From the NCBI RefSeq assembly GCF_039595395.1, contig NZ_JBCNLP010000006.1, positions 687,001 through 751,000 of the forward strand: 64,000 nt of DNA. The letters are read 5' to 3'. Below are positions 61,338-64,000 of the stretch, in pieces; position 1 is the stretch's first letter, and every line of letters starts with the position of its first letter. A program made the translations under genes and the position numbers. The stretch comes from Novosphingobium sp. (lineage in GTDB: Bacteria > Pseudomonadota > Alphaproteobacteria > Sphingomonadales > Sphingomonadaceae). The notes beneath the pieces were generated by a model. That model saw only the letters and a list, made by a program, of their open reading frames with translations, had not been told where the DNA came from and did not search any database.

Positions 61338-63820
61338 CACCAGCTCTTGCTCAGGATGAAGCGGAAGTTGCGGCCGAAGAGCGGGCGGCCATAGATCGCA
61401 TTGGCCGTGCCCTGACCCGACAGGATGTCGGTGCGGGTGTTGCCTTCGGTCAGGCCATGGGCGTTGGTGATGTTGTCGCCCACCGCCTGGAACTGCCATG
61501 TCCCGCGCGTGGCGGTCAGGCCCACGCCGAACATGCCATAGGCGGGCAGCGCCGTCTGGTTGAAGAAGTCGACATAGCGCTTGCTGGTGTAGCTGTAGGT
61601 GCCATAGACCTCGACATGGTTGCCGCCCATGTCAAAGGCATAGTTGGGGCGGATGTTGCCGAACAGCTTGGGCTCGCGGATGATCTGGCGGCCATTGACC
61701 TGCGAGGGATCGGCGCCACTGGTGTTGGTCAGGTTCTGATATTTGGGGCTCTGCACGGTCAGCGATCCGGCCACCGAGAGGCCGCCTGCGATATGCAGCG
61801 CGCCATCCATTTCCACGCCCTTGACCACCACGTCGCCGTAGAAGGGCACGCTCTGGTCGTTGCGTCCGGTGGTCGGGTTGAAGGCCACGAAGGAGGCGTT
61901 GTAGGGGTTGAACTTGGTGTAGAAGCCCGTGAGATAGAGGTAGGACCGGCCGAAGGAGGCCTTCAGACCCGCTTCGAACTGGTTGGCCTTGGTGGTCAGG
62001 ATCACCGGATCGACCGAGGCCGCCACTGTCGCCGTGGGCGGAATTTCCAGATGCGAGGCGCGCACATAGCCGCCGAAGTTGCGGGTGATGTCGTAATTGG
62101 CGCCCACCGTCCAGTTGGTGATCTGGGGGCTCAGCTTGTGCGGCTGGATGCTGCCGTTGAAGCGGCGGGTGGCATCGTCGGCCAGCGTCGAGGCATTGCC
62201 CAGATTGGCGGTCGAGGTCAGCAGCGCATAGCCGTCGAAGGTGTAGCCCTCATGGCGGATACCGGCATCGACGCGCAGGCCCTTGGCGATGGTCCAGGTG
62301 TCGTTGGCGTAAACCGCATACATCTTGGCATCGACATTGCCCTGGCTCAGCGTGCTGGCATCGTTGAGCGCGCCATTGTCGGTGACATAGCCCAGCACGC
62401 TGTTGTTGGCCGAATAGGCGACCATATCCAGCGTGGCAGGCTTGCCCTTCACCTGCACCATATAGTTCTGGTAGACGCTGAACAGCGTCTCGCCATAGGC
62501 GCTGGCATAGAGGCCGACCTTGACGTCATGCGCGCCGATGCCGGTCTCGAACTTGTGCGTCAGGCTGAAATCGGCCTGGCCGGAGTAGAAGCTGGACTCG
62601 ACGGCGCGATACTGGCCCTGCATCACCAGCCCGGAATCCGCGCCGGGGTTGTAGGCGGTCTGCCCGTTCGTTCCCGCTATAGCATAGCCGATGTGGTCGA
62701 CACCCGCGCCAAAGGCGGTGCGCGCCGCGCCCAGATAGGAGTTGGCGAAAGTCGTGCCGTCGACCGGATTGGTGGTCGAGTAGAAGGCGTCGAAGCTCAG
62801 CTTGCCCTTGGTGAAACCGGCCTTGGCCGAAACGATCCAGCCGTTGAAGTCGCCGTCATACTGGATGCCCAGATTGCCGAACTGCATATGGCGGCCATTG
62901 CCCAGATCGCGATGCAGCGTTTCGCGCGCGCCACTGGCGTCGAGATAGCTGATGTTGACATTGCGCAGCGCGGGCGAGTTCATCGTGCCGCTGAAATAGT
63001 TGATGTAGGGGTTGAGGCTGGTGCCCGGATTGCGCGGATCGGCAATGGGGATCGGCAGATAGAAGACGTTGTGATCGTTCAGATAATTGGCCGTGATCTT
63101 GATCGAGCCATTGTCGAAATCATGCTTGATGTTGGCCCGGATCTGCCCGCCCTTGTCATTGGGGAAGCCATTGTCGCGATAGCCATCGTTGTAGCGGATG
63201 AAACCGCCGATGGCGTAATAGGTGCGGTCGCCCAGCTTGCCCGACTGCATCAGGTCGAGGCGATAAAGCCCGGTGGTGCCCAGCGTGAGCTGCGCCTTGC
63301 CCTTGGAGACCTCGCCGCCCGAAACGGTGATGTTGTTGACGATGGCCGCCGCCTGGCTGGCATAGATCGGCGCCGGGCCGCCGCGCACGGTTTCCATGCG
63401 CGCATCCATCAGATCATAGCGCTGAAGGTCGGCGGCGCGGAAGAAATAGCCGTCGCCCTCATGGAACAGCGGCAGGCCGTCCTGCTGGAAATAGGCATAG
63501 CCGCCATCGGTGGGGATGCCGCGCACGCGGGTGATGTTCTGCACCTCGCCGCCGGTGGGCTCGACCTGGATGCCGGGCAGCTTGCCCAGCAGATCGGCCA
63601 TGCTGGCGGGCGCCAGCTTCTGGATTTCGGCCTGCGAGAGCGAGTTGACCGCATAGGACACGTCGAAGCGGCGCTCCGCGCGGGCCGAGCCGGTGACGAC
63701 GATGTCGGCGGGCTGGTTGGCGGCGTCGGATGCCCCGGCCTCGCTCTGGGCGAAGGCAGTTGTGGCGGTCAGAGACAGCGCCAGACAGGCGCAACTGTGC
63801 AGTAAAGTGGTTCTGGTCAT
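61337..63820 (-). CDS. TonB-dependent receptor (DUF218/GPH cluster)
   Basis: The 827-residue protein starts at ATG 63820, after GGGGGGAGT; an in-frame start at 63850 lacks a signal peptide at its N-terminus. The signal peptide ends ATTAFAQ. The TonB box is DIVVTGSAR. The plug covers about residues 40-160 (VSYAVNSLSQAEIQKLAPAS, then GGEVQNITRVRGIPTDGGYA). The barrel ends at a terminal Trp (LSKSW) instead of Phe. It has no STN domain, so FecIR signalling is not expected. Its last base overlaps the start of the DUF218 gene. The ligand is unknown. Confidence 0.92.
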   Translation of the reverse strand: MTRTTLLHSCACLALSLTATTAFAQSEAGASDAANQPADIVVTGSARAERRFDVSYAVNSLSQAEIQKLAPASMADLLGKLPGIQVEPTGGEVQNITRVRGIPTDGGYAYFQQDGLPLFHEGDGYFFRAADLQRYDLMDARMETVRGGPAPIYASQAAAIVNNITVSGGEVSKGKAQLTLGTTGLYRLDLMQSGKLGDRTYYAIGGFIRYNDGYRDNGFPNDKGGQIRANIKHDFDNGSIKITANYLNDHNVFYLPIPIADPRNPGTSLNPYINYFSGTMNSPALRNVNISYLDASGARETLHRDLGNGRHMQFGNLGIQYDGDFNGWIVSAKAGFTKGKLSFDAFYSTTNPVDGTTFANSYLGAARTAFGAGVDHIGYAIAGTNGQTAYNPGADSGLVMQGQYRAVESSFYSGQADFSLTHKFETGIGAHDVKVGLYASAYGETLFSVYQNYMVQVKGKPATLDMVAYSANNSVLGYVTDNGALNDASTLSQGNVDAKMYAVYANDTWTIAKGLRVDAGIRHEGYTFDGYALLTSTANLGNASTLADDATRRFNGSIQPHKLSPQITNWTVGANYDITRNFGGYVRASHLEIPPTATVAASVDPVILTTKANQFEAGLKASFGRSYLYLTGFYTKFNPYNASFVAFNPTTGRNDQSVPFYGDVVVKGVEMDGALHIAGGLSVAGSLTVQSPKYQNLTNTSGADPSQVNGRQIIREPKLFGNIRPNYAFDMGGNHVEVYGTYSYTSKRYVDFFNQTALPAYGMFGVGLTATRGTWQFQAVGDNITNAHGLTEGNTRTDILSGQGTANAIYGRPLFGRNFRFILSKSW

Positions 63821-63893
63821 CAAAGGTACTCCCCCCTGTGGGCTACGCAATCGGAACTGGCATGACGCCGCGCTCTGCCTTGGCAGGCCGGTT

Positions 63894-64000
63894 ATGCGAC
63901 GGATTTCAGGCGCGCGTCGGCAGGCGCCGCTTTCGGATGAAGGCGTGCGTCCGGCAGATCAGCCCCGATGGATCATCGCGATGGGCGTGCTGTGGCATGG
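63894..64000 (+). CDS. possible 5' end of a divergent gene (partial, unidentified)
   Basis: An ATG at 63894 opens a frame to the window edge, reading a basic start (MRRISGARRQ) and then a hydrophobic turn near the end (PRWIIAMGVLWH) that could begin a membrane helix. The ribosome site is weak and the length too short to identify a family. It diverges from the TonB receptor gene across 73 bp. Confidence 0.3.
   Translation, partial: MRRISGARRQAPLSDEGVRPADQPRWIIAMGVLWH

Noticed and set aside
61457..63805. 782-residue plus-strand reading frame
   Set aside because: It is antisense to a full TonB receptor gene with signal peptide, plug and barrel motifs. Its own composition (Ala/Gly/Ile/Val/Arg/Asp) shows no domain.
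1..64000. CRISPR arrays, tRNA or rRNA genes, integrase or prophage genes
   Set aside because: No regularly spaced repeats, tRNA-like cloverleaf or ribosomal signatures, and no phage or integrase genes were recognised. The only mobile-element traces are the IS3, IS110 and IS5 scraps.

Overview
The window looks like a chromosomal or large-plasmid segment of a Sphingomonadales alphaproteobacterium, most likely a Novosphingobium-like sphingomonad. This is an inference from high G+C, four TonB-dependent receptors (TBDRs), two UrcA-family proteins, a FecI/FecR/FecA-type unit, a flavin-dependent halogenase of the tryptophan-halogenase family and a FixJ-type regulator. No rRNA, tRNA or CRISPR was seen.

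Left part (1-10.6 kb): a mosaic of stress and detoxification genes with scars of gene loss. It opens with a minus-strand cobalamin riboswitch whose target gene lies off the left edge. Next come a TetR/Old Yellow Enzyme divergon with two operators, remnants of an SDR and an AraC regulator, an FAD monooxygenase/TetR divergon, an IS3 remnant, a GlsB-type membrane protein and an aquaporin. A three-gene blue-light operon follows: a FixJ-like protein with a receiver lacking its phospho-acceptor, a BLUF protein and an unknown protein. A RecF/SMC-like ATPase and back-to-back LysR and GST remnants complete this part.

10.6-19.7 kb: a complete sigma-54-controlled export module. A UrcA protein, HlyD-type adaptor, MacB-type ATPase, FtsX-type permease and TolC-type channel form one minus-strand operon. 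It diverges from an NtrC-class response regulator and a histidine kinase. The intergenic region holds a clear -24/-12 promoter and a 30-bp perfect palindrome plus a weaker second site.

19.7-39.5 kb: accessory metabolism and regulation. It holds an IS110 remnant, a solitary halogenase, an NTF2-like secreted protein, LysR with a divergent frameshifted drug-efflux MFS, an IS5 scrap and a DUF4173/OmpR-type regulator/histidine kinase operon with ATGA overlaps. Further on are a ThuA-domain protein, a Bcr/CflA MFS plus LysR, NAD(P)-binding and cupin proteins, an SDR, a truncated aldo-keto reductase, a GNAT, an M20 amidohydrolase and a beta-glucuronidase.

39.5-51.4 kb: a uronate/oligouronide utilisation region. 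It holds beta-glucuronidase with a divergent TBDR, a DUF938/DUF2520 pair, a DUF4861 protein, a GntR (FadR-type) regulator, a hexuronate-type MFS, a GH88/GH105 unsaturated glycuronyl hydrolase, KduI and a second TBDR. The motif AGTTGTCATACAACT recurs at three promoters here and probably marks the local GntR regulon.

51.4-64 kb: a YunG-like protein, a FecI-FecR-(STN)TBDR-UrcA transport and signalling unit, a LytTR response regulator with a LytS-like kinase, and a TBDR/DUF218/GPH-transporter cluster for an unknown substrate.
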